Notes: a model not told the origin generated them from the letters alone. A DNA stretch of 64,000 nucleotides from Wyeomyia smithii (GCF_029784165.1 NC_073694.1:46843674-46907673); one strand, 5' to 3'; counted from the stretch's first letter, positions 11,285-23,189 are shown. A program made the numbers and translations.

Positions 11285-12456
11285 ATGTCAAAGACAGTAG
11301 ACGGTTTCTTGCTAGTCAAGGCCGTCGAAAGATGCATGGTCACGCAGCTAAGAGTGGCGGCGTTGTCCGAACAACTCAACGCCATAATCGAGTTCTTGTC
11401 GAATAGGCGGAATATCGCAGGCGACCTGAAGCAGAGCCTCCTCCTGCTTCAGAGTACCATTGATGAAGCCAGAAAGGAGCACGAAGAACTCGTAGCTCGG
11501 GTAGAGGCGGCCGAGAAAGCGACCAGGACCAAGAGGGCGACTGCATCCAAAGAAGTGCAGACAGACGCCCCCTCGTTCGCGGCCCCCCGGAACACCAAGA
11601 AACGGTTGGTCTTGCTACCACCACGGGAGAACACACCAACCGGTTCAAGGTCCACCGGGAAAACGGCACAGGTGGAGGCTACAGGCAACCCTTGGACAAC
11701 CGTAGAGGGTAGGAAGCGTCGGAAAAGTGCGACACGCTAAGATGGCAGAGCGGCCAGAGGACCAAAAAAGGTCAAAAAGGCGCGGAGTAGGGGGGAAGCC
11801 CTCATACTCAAGATGGACAGGTCCAAGTACTCAAAAGTCTTGAAGAAGATGAGGGGGGAAACCCAGCTCAAGGATCTGGGGCGGATGTGCGGAGTATCCG
11901 CTGATCTCGCACTGGCGAGATGGTTCTTGAGTTTTGGAAGGACGCCAAGAACAAGGGAGCTACATACAAAACGGTAGCGGAAAAGGTCCTAGACAAGGAG
12001 GTGCAAGTGCGGGCACTCACCTCAGAGGTGATTTTTTTTTTTTCTTCACATAACCTCAGAGATGATTCTCCAGCTAAAAACTTGGATGAAATTACCGAGG
12101 GGTGCACCATTGCACAAGCCCTCAAAGCGAAGTGCGGGGTGGAGGTGGCTAAGGAGTCGATTCGCTTCCGCAAAGGTCCGCTGGTCTGTATGCCCTTGAG
12201 CATACTACAGCATCCGGACATTTGCTTCCGGAGAGAGGACATAAGTCCTGGACCTGCAAGGGGCCCGATAGGAGCCAGTTGTGCAGGCGTTGCGAAGGTG
12301 CAGGCTATAAAGCGAATGACTGTGGCGAGTCTCCCAAGTGTATGGTATAATCCGGGAAACGGGACGCCAAACAGCCGGCTGCAAACCACGGGCGTAAGGG
12401 TGACGCCTGTACCTTTGCTCCGCGGCCCAGCAGCAGCTACACCAAGCAACCACTGA
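11285..12456 (+). pseudogene. R1-clade LINE ORF1 (gag-like RNA-binding protein), broken
   Basis: ORF1 proteins bind the element's RNA. The first piece (11285-11740) gives a heptad-rich helical segment (residues about 20-80, many L/A/E) then a basic tail. A stop at 11738-11740 and a change of phase separate it from a second piece, 11745-12456, which holds the LLELWKxxKNK/VRALT-like core of R1 ORF1. The zinc-knuckle region near 12230-12345 is out of phase with that piece: in another frame CxxC-GxxxxxC spacing is visible, with a Tyr in place of one His. A 21-base T-rich insertion flanked by imperfect 13-base repeats interrupts 12018-12065. The Met at 11285 is only a convenient start. Confidence 0.75.
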
Positions 12457-12470
12457 ATTGTTGTCGGACA

Positions 12471-15303
12471 TTGCCATCGGACCCCTACCGCATCCCTTCC
12501 GGAAGCGGTAACTGGGTTGCGGATAAGTCCAGTATGGCGGCCATATATACGACGAGCAAGTTCCCGGTTTTGGAGGTTGTCTCAACCACAGAAGAAGGGT
12601 ACTTAGTTGCCAAGGTGAACGGAGTGTTCTACTGCAATTGCTATGCTCCGCCACGTTGGTCTACCGAAAGTTTCACCCTAACGCCGTTGGTGGTGGCGGG
12701 CGACTTCAACGCTTGGGCTGTTGAGTGGGGAAGTCGCTTTACGAACCAGAGGGGTCAGATCTTGTTGGAGGCTTTGGCCAAGCTCAACCTAGATCTGGCC
12801 AACGTTGGAAAACAAAAGTACATACAGCAGAAATGGTGCGGAGTCGATCATTGACGTGACGATCTCCGGCCCAGGACTGATCAAGAACTGGAGGGTAGAC
12901 GATGGCTACACTAATAGCGACCACCAGCCAGTCTGCTATAGTGTAGACAACAACGAGAGGCGGCAAGCGACGGGTAGAGCCTACACTCCGACCGTCCGTG
13001 GGTGGAAGACATCGCACTTCGATGCCGAGGTATTCGAAGAGGCAATGAGAAGAGAGCGCGAGTGGGGCAGTTGGCTCCGCCCGACTGCTGACCAACTAGT
13101 TGCAATGCTATCGCGGGCGTGTGACGCCACCATGCCTAGGACTCGCCGTCCTAGGAATTGGAAGCCACCGGTTTACTGGTGGAAGGACGCGATAGCCGAC
13201 CTTCGCAGTGCATGCCTCCGTGCGAGACGGAGGATGCAGCGTGCGCGAAACGAAGTAGAGAGGACAGAGCGCCATACAGCATTCGGTTCTGCAAGATCGA
13301 TGCTAAAGAGTTCGATAAAGGCCAGCAAGAGGGCCTGCTCCGATAGGCTATGCGCGAGTGCCAACACGAATTTGTGGGGTGACGCCTACAGGATCGTAAT
13401 GGCCAAGACTAAAGGCGCGCTGGCGCCTGCAGAGCAATCACCACGAATGCTGGAGCGTATCATCGGGGAGCTCTTTCCGCGCCACGAGCCAACCCCCTGG
13501 CCTCGGGTGGTCGAGTCTCATGTCCGACGTTCCAGTATCTCAGATATAGACAAGGGGTGGTCGACCAACCTGCCGAACATCCAATCCGTGAGCGACGATA
13601 GCCGTGTCGAGGTCAAGAAGGAGGCGAGGGTTACGAATCAGGAACTCATCGTGATCGCCAAATCTCTGAAGGTGAGCAAGACACCGGGACCGGATGGTAT
13701 CCCTAACCTGGCAATCAGGCTGGCGATACAACCGGCCCCGGGCTGTTTAGGGCAGTCATGCAGAGGCGCCTTGATGACTGTCTCTTTCCGGACTGGTGGA
13801 AGCGGCAGAGACTGGTCTCATTGCCAAGCCTGGGAAACCGCCAGGGGACCCATCGGCCTATAGGCCTATCTGCCTGCTAGACACCGCGGTAAGGTGCTTG
13901 AGAGGATCATCCTCAACAGACTGGTGAGGTACATGGAGGGTGTACACGTTACACGGCAGGTTCACGCTGGATACCATCTCTTCCGTCACCAAGACGGCGG
14001 AGGTAGCACTCCAGCGCAAACGAAGGGGAATACGCTATTGCGCAAACGTCACGTTCGACGTCAAAAATCGCGCTTGCGCTCAGGAGCATCCATGTACCGG
14101 TGTCGCTGTACAGGATTCTGGAAAATTATTTCCAGAATCGAGTACTTGTTTACAACACGGAGGAGGGTCAGAAGAGCGTCCCAATCACCGCAGAAGTTCC
14201 GCCAGGTTCTATCCTGGGTGCGATGTTGAGGAATGTCATGTATGACGGAGTGTTGAATCTCAAGTTCTCTGTAGGGGTTGTGATCGTCGGCTTTGTGGAC
14301 GACAAAACGCTGGAGGTTTACGGCGAGTCTATCGAGGATGTCGAGTTGACGATCGCGCACTGTATACGCAAAGTCGAGGACTGGATGCGCTCCAGGAAAC
14401 TGGAGCTCGCGTATCATAAGACGGAGGTCACGGTTGTGAGCAATCGTAAATCGGAGCAACAGGCGGTGGTCAGAGTCGAAGACTGCACCATCACCTCGAA
14501 GCATCTCTGAAGCTCTTAGGGGTTATGATTGAGGATAAGCTCACGTTCGGGAGTCACGACGACTATGCCTGTAAGAGGGCCTCATCGGCTATTGCAGCAC
14601 TATCTCGTATGATGTCAAATAGCTCAGTGGTTTATGGTAGCAAACGAAGAGTTCTTGCCAGCGTGGTTTCGTTTATACTTAGGTATGCTGGGCCAGTGTG
14701 GTCCAAAGCGCTAGGTACTAACAGTTACCGTGGTAAACTGGAAAGTACCCATAGGCTCATGTGCCTGAGAGTTGCGAGTTCGTACCGTACGGTGTCATAC
14801 GATGCAATCTGTGTCTTGTCCGGCATGATGCCTATCAGCATCGCCATCAAGGAGGACAGAGAGTGTTTCGCCCAACGTGACACAAGGGGCATACGAGGAA
14901 CCAGAAGGTCATTCTCGATGCTCCGCTGGCAGCGGGAATGGTCTATTCCCACAAAGGGCACCGACTTATTCCGGAGATATCCGGCTGGGTCGGGAGGCGA
15001 CATGGTGAAGTGAACTTCCACCTGACACAGATCCTGTCAGGCCATGGTTGCTTCAGACAATATCTGCACAGGTTCGGATACGCGGGATCCCCAAGTGTCT
15101 CGAGTGCGTGGAGGATGCCCCCGTTTCGTAAGAGCGAGGAGCGACATGATGGCTGTGAGCGGGCCTGGCACAACTCCGGACAATCTAGTCCGGAGGATGT
15201 GCGACGACCCGGACATCTGGAACGCGGCCTGTGCGGCTGCCCCCCAGATTGTCCTGGAGCTGCAACGTGTGTGGCGAGTCAACCACCAACACGCCAGTGG
15301 TAG
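12471..15303 (+). pseudogene. R1-clade LINE ORF2 (endonuclease-reverse transcriptase), broken
   Basis: ORF2 nicks the target and copies the RNA into it. The pieces run in order through 12471-12854 (endonuclease, with NWVADKS, YAPPRWS and GDFNAWAVEWGS), 12805-13863 (end of endonuclease SDHQPVCYS, linker, then first reverse-transcriptase motif KTPGPDGIPNL), 13894-14510 (catalytic region, where the usual YADD reads FVDD at about 14292-14303), 14525-15013 and 15044-15303 (C-terminal region ending HQHASGS). The N-terminus of the endonuclease is missing: the end of ORF1 runs into DPYRIPSGSGNWVADKS without the usual start. About 20 residues are also missing before GDFNAW. At least five phase changes make it non-functional. 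Confidence 0.85.
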
Positions 15304-15577
15304 CTAATTACCAGTCTCCAGGTAGTTTATAAGGAGGTTATAAGAGTAAAGAGGGAGCATCACGCACAAAAGCCACTCCCCGACGTAATACTTAACCGTC
15401 GTTCCGAGAAGACCAGGGCTGGAGACTGGAGGGGTTTTAGTGGGTCGGGACAGGGATCAGTAGGTGTCTAGGGAAGTATAACTATCCCAGCATCTCTCCC
15501 CTAGTCTCATCACCACACCCTGAGTTCTCTTCTCAGGTTCAGATCGCAGGTTTCCCCGTCACCTTGAAAAAAAAAAA
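15304..15577 (+). other. LINE 3'UTR and A-run
   Basis: The stretch from the ORF2 stop to the A-run at 15567-15577 contains no reading frame and is compositionally like the LINE. The A-run is the likely 3' terminus. Confidence 0.6.
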
Positions 15578-15822
15578 CATTGTCAATGACAGCATTCTTT
15601 TATCCACCAATTAAAATTGATTATTGTGGTATTTGCCCTTAATTTTTTTTTTTCAATATAACATTTTAGTGTGATTTTCTAAAACTTTTCAATGTTTTGC
15701 TACCTACAATAAAACATACAAATTCACTGAAAAAAATTCATTTTTATTCTTATATTTATTTAGTCTTCTTGAGATTGTTATTAAAATAATGCACTAAATT
15801 ACTTACAGATATCTACAATGAG

Positions 15823-16030
15823 TCCCTTCCTCCTATCTTCGCCCAGATGGTCTCGGGGAACGATGCTGGCCCAAAAAGCCAGTCGTCGTAGGTTCGAGTC
15901 TCGGCTTAGGAGAGACTGTTTGTGTCAGTAGGATCGTAGCGCTAGCCCTGCAATTGTCCGCTACACTAAACAGTTGGCTGCGAAGTCTGTGTATAACAAA
16001 CAGAAGGTAACAACAAGGCTTTGCTTTGCT
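15823..16030 (+). mobile_element. tRNA-derived SINE with TTTGC-repeat tail
   Basis: A 208-base insertion flanked by a perfect 12-bp duplication, ATCTACAATGAG at 15811-15822 and 16031-16042. The head has a tRNA-like region with a B box (GGTTCGAGTCTC near 15891). The 3' end is made of TTTGC units. Degraded relatives lie at 53404-53562 (- strand) and about 23900-23960. The perfect target duplication means this copy is fairly recent. Its family name is not known to me. Confidence 0.85.
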
Positions 16031-16042
16031 TTGCTATCTACA

Positions 16043-19012
16043 ATGAGAGAATTCAAGAGACAGAGAGAGACAAATGTCTATATCTGGATTGAATGTAGTT
16101 TTTTATTGCTTTAATATAGAAATAGTTTTGTCTGCGTTTATGATATGAAAATAGGCCATTTAATAATCCAAGATGACGACTTTCGAGATTGGAAAATAGC
16201 TAAAAGTGACTAAATATCACCAAATATGATTATTTCCAACACATATAGACCGGAAATTGATCCCCCACACACCATCTTGAACGTTGTTAAAACTCGGCTG
16301 TCAATGGATATATTCTACAATTTGAATTATTGCTCATGGAATTTCTTTTCAGAAAGATTTCAATCAGATATTGGTAATAATCACACCTGTGTATGCTATA
16401 ATAATACTTGTTGACATCATTGGAGTCTATTTTCATGTTTAAAATAATATTTAAAATGAAGATTTGTAATTTATTGTGAAATAAATTTCGATGTTTCTGA
16501 GATGTTCAAATGAGTTTAAATATGAGTAATTTTTCACTTTCGGAAAAAAGCTCTTAAATAAATACATTCGAATTTTAAAAACTAGCGTGTCGCTCAAATG
16601 AAACTACCTTCAACATTTTCGGTTTCTCTACGAGAGACCAACTCGGAGGTGTCATCATGAAAGCCAATTTATTATCCCTATGTTCAATTAACGACACAAT
16701 CTTTTCGCTCTTCCTACACAGAACCCAACTCCTGCCCAATGGCTCAAGTTTCGTAACGGTTTTTCGTGTCCGGTCTCTAAGGCACAAGGCTTCTTCCGGT
16801 CGAAACTGATGATACTTAATCCGTGAGGGAAGACAACTCCTACATCATGGTCCTGCTTTAGTGAGTTGAATAACACCACCGGCTGCTCGGTTCGCACCGT
16901 CTGATGCTTTATTCTACGGGAGCCGCTCGCCTTCCGTAATCTACGTACTCCAGCAAAGTGGAAGAAATGGTCTGGGTGGTGGGTCTGCCGACTTGCCCCC
17001 TACAAACCGAGAACGGCCCGTATGCTCCGCCAGACTCTCGATGCTTTATAATTCATGGTTCGTTTAAGAACAAAAGAACCGTCATCTTGGATAGGTAAAG
17101 TGTGCATGCAGTTGGAATTATTTTAATTTCTATAAAATTCATTCAATTCTTAACTGGGTTGGTCGCCTGTAACATTTGTAAATGTGTGTGAATTACTGAA
17201 ATGAAGTGAAGAGCCAGACAGAAAGTTACAGACACTGGTTTTATTTTTTGGTACCAACAACTTCTAAAAACATTGTTTGGGTGGCGTTTTTTCTACCCCT
17301 TAGCTTTAATATTGTACGTTGAAGAGCTTTAACTTTTGAAAAGATTTTCTGGGAATTAACGGGAAATGTAAAAAAAGCCAAACCCCCTCATGCTTCACCT
17401 TGTTTGAGATCATGCATCCGTAGCATGAATTCCACATAAACTAGCCTCACCCTTTTTTTCTCCGGCGCTCTAGTCGACCAAATCAGGATTTTCTTGTCCT
17501 AGTGCTGCCGTTCCATGTATTTATCCCCGCCTAGACTGGACCAACCAGAGCGGCTAGAGAGAACGCTTTTCTTCTCGCATTTTGGCGCTCCGTTTCTTCC
17601 CAGTGCTGCTGGTGTGCAATGGAAATGTTCGGCAAAACCACAAAATTGTTGAAGCAAGTCTCATGAGTTTTATTTTATTTGCCTTGAAAATGAACGATGC
17701 AAAATTTATGGCTTGGTAGCGTGTTTGTTCACCGAGACTGCAATGTATAAGATTCCCGGACAGCAGGGGGGTGGAAAAACTGGGTGCCATGGTTTTTGCG
17801 AAATTCAAATTAAGAGCAAACAGTGGAAACTGTGTGGATTGGATTTCGACATCCGAACGGAGGTGCTTGGGATGGAGGGTTTTTGTAGAGCTCAGTTTAG
17901 TCTTCCGTGCAGCTGCGCTTTGATCTTTGAGGCTGTCCAAGGTTTTATACAGCTTAAGTCTTTTAAACCTAAATTGCTAATGAGCAGCCTGATTGATTAT
18001 TGCTAGTTAAAAAATGAATTTGAGTACGAACATTTTCATTGCTGTTGCTTAAATACTGACGCAGATACAAATTGCAACCTTCAAACTAAATTTCACTCAA
18101 TGCACATATACAAAATTGTATGCTAATTTTATCCAACCACTTGTAATTGATCCACTGAGAAACTTATTTTATCACATGAAAATAATTAAAGTAAATTTTC
18201 ACAGTGCCAACCCTTTGTTCTAGTCAGTCATTCGACCGTGCTCATTTAGCATTCTGCAACCTATACAATCTACACGCGTGTGATGGGTGGGAAAATCAGT
18301 CGTGTGCGAATTCGCCTCTCGATTACTAGCACGTGTGAAAATCAATAATGAAAAACTGCAATTTGTTTGTTTCGTCTCGAGTGTCACGCCGTGTCCCACC
18401 AGTGCATGGCAACAATTACACTTGTGCTTCTGCTACCTATTCGTGAACTGTAATGAGTTGGGAGCAAGGACTTCAGCTCGCACGGTAACGCCGCCGTATA
18501 AATAGAGAAGGCCTTACGTGGGTTGAAGGTTGTTGGTGTGGTTCAAGTAATTATTACGATGATATTTAATTAAAATAGGAAATTAAATCGTGAACTGCAA
18601 GTGGCGGGCTGAACAAGACAAGTGTGAAGTGAGAATTATGCCGAGAATGCGTGCCAGCAGCCGTATACGTAGCCGAGTGACTTGGCACCGTTCCTTCAAT
18701 CATCATCGTCGTTGCCATCATCATCAACAGCGAACGAATGATGTGAGTGTAATTAGCTTAGGATGAGGGAAGTCCCAGTGTAGGGAACACAAGAGGATGA
18801 GTTGTAAGTGTACTTTTCACTCTTTGGCGTGCTGTAAATGATGGAAAAAATTATCAGTCAGTAGTAACTATTTGTAACTATTTTTATATGCTTTTCCCAA
18901 ACACAGTTCCCTACCTTTATCTAAAATTCTAAATCTACAATACTCGGTACTAAACTGCCGTATTCTTACACTCCTAACACGTATAACAAAAACAATTGGC
19001 CATATTTATGGT
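16043..19012. other. Intergenic stretch with one stray satellite unit and an unidentified relic
   Basis: A single diverged copy of the 125-bp satellite unit found at 58930-60330 lies at about 16150-16260 (AAGATGACGACTTTCGAGAT). From about 16585 to 17045 the - strand has several short frames in a more G/C-rich stretch that may be a retroelement relic, but I do not recognise it. 17400-18800 looks single copy, with no convincing gene. 18680-18760 has short CATCAT runs. Confidence 0.4.
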
Positions 19013-20013
19013 GGGCGGCCTAGCGTAGTTGGTAACCTCTCCTCCAACCACGCTGGTGGCCTGGGTTCGAATCTCAACGCCGACATAGGTGTCGATGGTT
19101 GTGGGGTGGCGTAATCCACTCACAATCAACCAAACTGGTCTAATTTTAACTCTTGCCGACACCGGGAGACTCTGAGGCGAACAATCTCTAGGATCACGCC
19201 TTCCATCGCATGAGGAAGTAAAGCCGATGCCGCACTGTGGTCCAGAAATGAAAATATGTGGTCAAAAGTCATTTTCTCATAAACGTTACATTTTAGAGCA
19301 ATACTGTCTTCGAGAAAGTTTTAGAGTAAATAAAGATCCTTCTTTGGACATCAACAGATCCGTGATTAATCCCCCTACAAGTGGGATAAAGAAATATTTT
19401 CTCTAAAACTCAATATTTTTTATCGCCGTCTTTGGCAAAGTTTTCCAAAACAACATAACAAAAAACTTTGCTGAAGACACTAGGTAGCTATTTCTCAATC
19501 TTACTGAGCTATCTGATTATGTTCAATGATTTAAAAGATGCATCAAAGGTAAAAATGTAAAGCTTGCTTTGTTTTTTGCAACAAAGATCCGCTATTGATC
19601 AACATGACTTAAATGAACTCACGTTAAAGTTGTTTTGTTTCAATGATTTTATAAGTTTCTGCAAATTACTTCAATTTTAACTGCCGTGTGTGCAGAGCAC
19701 ATGGACAATTCAATTGGTGGTAATCGTAGGGGGATTAATCACGGATCTGTTGATGTCCAAAGAAGGATCTTTATTTACTCTAAAACTTTCCCGAAGACAG
19801 TATTGCTCTAAAATGTAACGTTTATGAGAAAATGACTTTTGACCACCTTTTTTCATTTCTGGACCACAGTGTGCCACCGGTCCGTTAATCAAGGGGTCGT
19901 AAGTAAGGGTCCTGGGTGAAGTCGCCTCCCCGGGTGTCGGTGATTGGCACAAATAACAGTGGCAGAACTAGACCGCCGGTAAATAAGTGAAAGTAAAAAA
20001 AAATAAAAAAAAA
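19013..20013 (+). mobile_element. Feilai-like tRNA-derived SINE, split by a MITE
   Basis: The SINE begins GGGCGGCCTAGCGTAGTTGG (A box), has a B box GGTTCGAATCTC and a body ending in a run of A near 19994-20013. It is interrupted by the inverted-repeat element at 19233-19871; when that is set aside the body is continuous with the - strand copy at 59400-59706. The similarity to the Aedes Feilai family is from memory and should be checked. No clean target duplication is visible. Confidence 0.75.
19233..19871. mobile_element. Transib-like MITE with 146-bp terminal inverted repeats
   Basis: The element is 639 bases long. Its first 146 bases (to about 19378) are repeated as the reverse complement at its right end with only a few differences. 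It starts CACTGTGGTCCAGAAA and ends in the complement. It interrupts the SINE, with a 5-base duplication that matches at four positions (TGCCG at 19228-19232, TGCCA at 19872-19876). CACWRTG termini and 5-bp duplications are the mark of Transib, the superfamily related to the RAG1 recombinase. It codes for no transposase, so it would depend on another copy. Confidence 0.6.
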
Positions 20014-20219
20014 CATATATATTGAGGCTTCTGCCTTATGCATTGTTAAGGTAGACGTGATAAATCTGATTCTGGAGGATTTCTTCTTAAGAGATTCAAT
20101 AAACGCTTTTAAATTTATATGTGTAACACCAATGAAGCTCTGAGATGGTCGGCTGCCCGTCAATCATCGAAGGGCGACAAATGAGTGAACAAAAAAATTG
20201 GAAATATGAAAACTTCAAC

Positions 20220-21255
20220 TTAATACAAATTTCATAAAAAATTGTGAGTGGACCACCCGCCACTTGAACTTAATTTATGCAAAAATTAGAGGGATTTTCG
20301 GAAAACTTCCATTTAGAAATATTCTCACCAGCCAATCTGCATCACAAACATTTATGAATTTCCATTTATGTTGAGAGAAATTAAGTTAATCTGACGGGTG
20401 CACAATAGGGTCCACAATATGTCAATTTACCCTATGTGAAAGCTTGAAGGATATACAGAAAACTTCCAACGGAAAACATTTCAGATATCCAGCCAATCTG
20501 CATCAGAATATCGAGAAACATTTATAAATTTCGATCCAGGGTAAATTAACCTATACTGCCGTGATATGACATTGTGACGTAGATCCAAGTGATCAGCTTT
20601 TCAGTACGGCCCAAAAACGAAAGAATTTCTCGTCACTTTTGTATGGAAATGTATGCCAACGTCACTTTGTTTTTTTGATTTTATGCAACGTACGAACAAA
20701 TAACTACGAAAAGGAAGATACCAAAAGATAGGTCTTCGAATAGTGAACAAATTGGCATGGACAACTCATATTCGAGAAAGTGGCACTTACGTCACTTTGT
20801 CATATCACGGCAGTATAGTGGACCTCTTTTCTATAGTGGACCACTTGACAGATCAACTCAATTTCTCCTAACGATAAATCGGAATTTTTGAATGTTTCTC
20901 ATGATTCCTGACGGAAGTTTTCTGGAATTCCTTCGAGTTTTTGCAACAATTGAGTTAATCTGGCGAGTGATCCATTATAGGGACGCCCAATCAGCATTAA
21001 CCTATGCTCTTGTCACGCGCGAACTACAACCGCATGTGTATAGTGGACCACTCGCCAGATTAACTAAGTTTATGCGAAAGCTCGAGGAACTTTCAGGAAT
21101 GATTCTATCGGGAAACATCTTATGCAGCCAATCTGCATCATAAATATCAAAAATTTTCGATTCATGCTAAGCAGAATTGAGGTAATCTGACGGGTGGTCC
21201 CCAATACGTTAATAAAACAAGAGGGTCCACTATAGGTTAATTTACCCTCCCACGC
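20220..21255. repeat. GGTCCACTATAG repeat cluster
   Basis: Blocks in both orientations share the phrases GTGGTCCACTATAG, GGTTAATTTACCCT, TTAATCTGGCGAGTGGTCC and GCCAATCTGCATCA. The same phrases occur at 9970-10320. The pattern suggests a family of short inverted-repeat elements inserted next to each other and rearranged. No protein is encoded. Confidence 0.65.
20556..20813. mobile_element. 258-bp MITE with CTGCCGTGATATGACA termini
   Basis: The ends are inverted repeats of about 26 bases (CTGCCGTGATATGACA, then GTGACGTA in both). It is flanked by TATA at 20552-20555 and 20814-20817. The surrounding repeat reads continuously across the insertion (GGTAAATTAACCTA then TAGTGGACC), which confirms the boundaries. 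The superfamily is uncertain; a TA or TATA duplication would suit a Tc1/mariner relative. Confidence 0.75.
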
Positions 21256-21339
21256 CACTCGTTTCAAGGCCAAGGTCCAATGTTCCTGCTCTGATTGTTA
21301 CTGATGACGCTCCAGATATTCTACCGGAGATCCGGGTTA

Positions 21340-22960
21340 ACATCTTAATGTACATAAGGCTGCTTAGATTTTCTTCAGGACTGTCTCAATGCCAGTTGCC
21401 TATAAAAAGTGCATTTTTCCCAATTTCAGGTCTTACTAAATTTTCATGCCAAAAAAAGAGTCTTAGCTCACCGCAACTCATCATCTTGCAGAATTGGGAC
21501 AGCTTTTTCTTAACTTCTTCTACAGTCTTGAGATCTTCTCCCGTGATCGACAGGTCATTGACCAGATAGACATCATCATTGCAACATAAAACTACCTCGT
21601 TTTTCTGTGGGGTGTGAAATTGAATTCTTCGATTCTGTTAGTGGCGTTGTTCATTCGAAAAATACTCGTGGCCTTGGTCCACGGTAAGACTTCTATCTGC
21701 CCCTGAGTTTTAACTATTGCTGAATTACAGTATGAAATACAGCGAAGTGAATCGTGAACGATACAAAATAACGTGATCCATACAACACCGGACCGTACAA
21801 GTGACACGTCACCTAACCCCAACAAACGGCTCCCGGGACTGCTTTGTCATTGCACATGTATCACAGAATCCAATGGAATCCAACCTTTTAACAAAACTGG
21901 ATATCATCTCGAGTTTCGCCAAGTTGTTAAAAAACACATCCAAGTTCAGTGAGTACATATTGCAATGGAGGTACGCCACATCGATCAGTTCTTCTCAAAC
22001 TCCGCATGGTCCTGGTGAACAGTACATCGAACCAGCTCCGAGCAAACCGAAAGTAAGTTTTCTCGAAGGTACGGCAGCTGTACTACGTTTTGGATGTTAG
22101 AACTACTTTGTTGGATGAAACCTTAGATTTCCCTAGCATACTTTCCGACCAGTGTCACGTCAATGTTGGCCACATCGGAGATTAAAAGATCTTTAAGCTT
22201 CAGCATGTACCGCACATGCCAGTAAACCTCTTCTGCTACTGCTTCCTACCTTCGACGAAGGCCGCACCACTGAAGTCATCCTGGCGGGTTGTTACTTTTC
22301 TCTCTTCGGCCAACAGTCACTACTCGACCGTTTTTCACTTCCTTATTCTCGAATGCCATCATTAGGAGACCACAGCTGCATCGTAAGGTTAATAATAGTT
22401 AATACCATGTCACTTCCTTCAAGCTCGCATGGAGTTTCCTCTTAATCGTACACACTACTGCCTTTGCTACGTTTGGCTTAAGATGGGTTTTTTTCGCATA
22501 GGATTCTTCTAAAACTTTTCATATCTCAGCTGCCGTTTGTTTCAAGGATTTCATCCACAATGAACCTAATGTTATTGATTTGGTCTTTCTGTTCGATTCC
22601 ACTTCGTGAGAGCATCACCTGCCGCTGAAGCTTGGCATACTTGGCAGTGCTTACTTTTTTGAATATGCTCGTAACGTAAACTTGAAAATGATTAGCCGCG
22701 ATGGTGGAAAGGAGTCCAACGCAATTTTCGCCTGTAGCTCAAATCACCCTTTATCCGCCTCTTGATACGCCGTTAACAACAAACAAATCAAGTGTCCACT
22801 CAAATAATATTCGTTGCGCTTTTGTTGGCAAATCATGTACGTTTAACCTAATCGTACGCTACTTTGAAGTCGAGTGCATCCATTTCCCGAAGTCTGTATC
22901 GGACGGGGTTTTCCAAGGAAATTGCCTCAAATTATATAGATGCTGCAAAAAGGGCTCCAT
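21340..22960 (-). pseudogene. Ty1/copia retroelement relic
   Basis: Read on the - strand, gag-like sequence near 22960-22140 is followed by the integrase finger (CDTCAMTKQSREPF near 21830-21870) and by reverse transcriptase (LVNDLSITGEDLKTVEEVKKKL near 21480-21570, corresponding to the YVDD region, with the second Asp altered). The order gag, integrase, reverse transcriptase is that of copia. Large parts are missing and stops occur throughout. No LTRs are visible. Confidence 0.7.
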
Positions 22961-23189
22961 ATGACCGGCTACTGTTTCCAGAACGGATTACATTAGGCTA
23001 AAGTAAGCGGTAAGGATGATTCGAAAGTAATCAATAGGCATCAACTTTCTGGTTGTGTAATGTTGACATCAGTCGTGAAATCTCTCATTTGCATATCGTA
23101 GAAAAGATAACAGGATTTTTTGATTAGCCAGTACACTTTCAAGTCATTCGCACTCAACAGCCCTCTAGCAACGCTTGACAGACGTTATT

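Larger units (their letters stand above)
11285..15568 (+). mobile_element. R1-clade non-LTR retrotransposon (LINE), decayed
   Basis: The region contains an ORF1 (gag-like) relic, an ORF2 relic with endonuclease, reverse transcriptase and C-terminal region, then about 260 bases of 3'UTR ending in a run of A at 15567-15577. G/C content is clearly higher than in the flanks. The combination of a GDFNAW..EWGS endonuclease block, a KTPGPDGIPNL reverse-transcriptase block and an ORF1 with coiled coil plus zinc knuckles is typical of the R1 clade. Several frameshifts, stops and deletions mean it cannot be active. I see no ribosomal DNA next to it, so this is not an R1 sitting at its usual 28S site. 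Confidence 0.85.

Noticed and set aside
11285..15568. R1 element at its ribosomal target
   Set aside because: The flanks are not 28S rRNA sequence.
16585..17045. Retroelement gag on the - strand
   Set aside because: Several frames join into readable stretches, but no diagnostic motif could be found.
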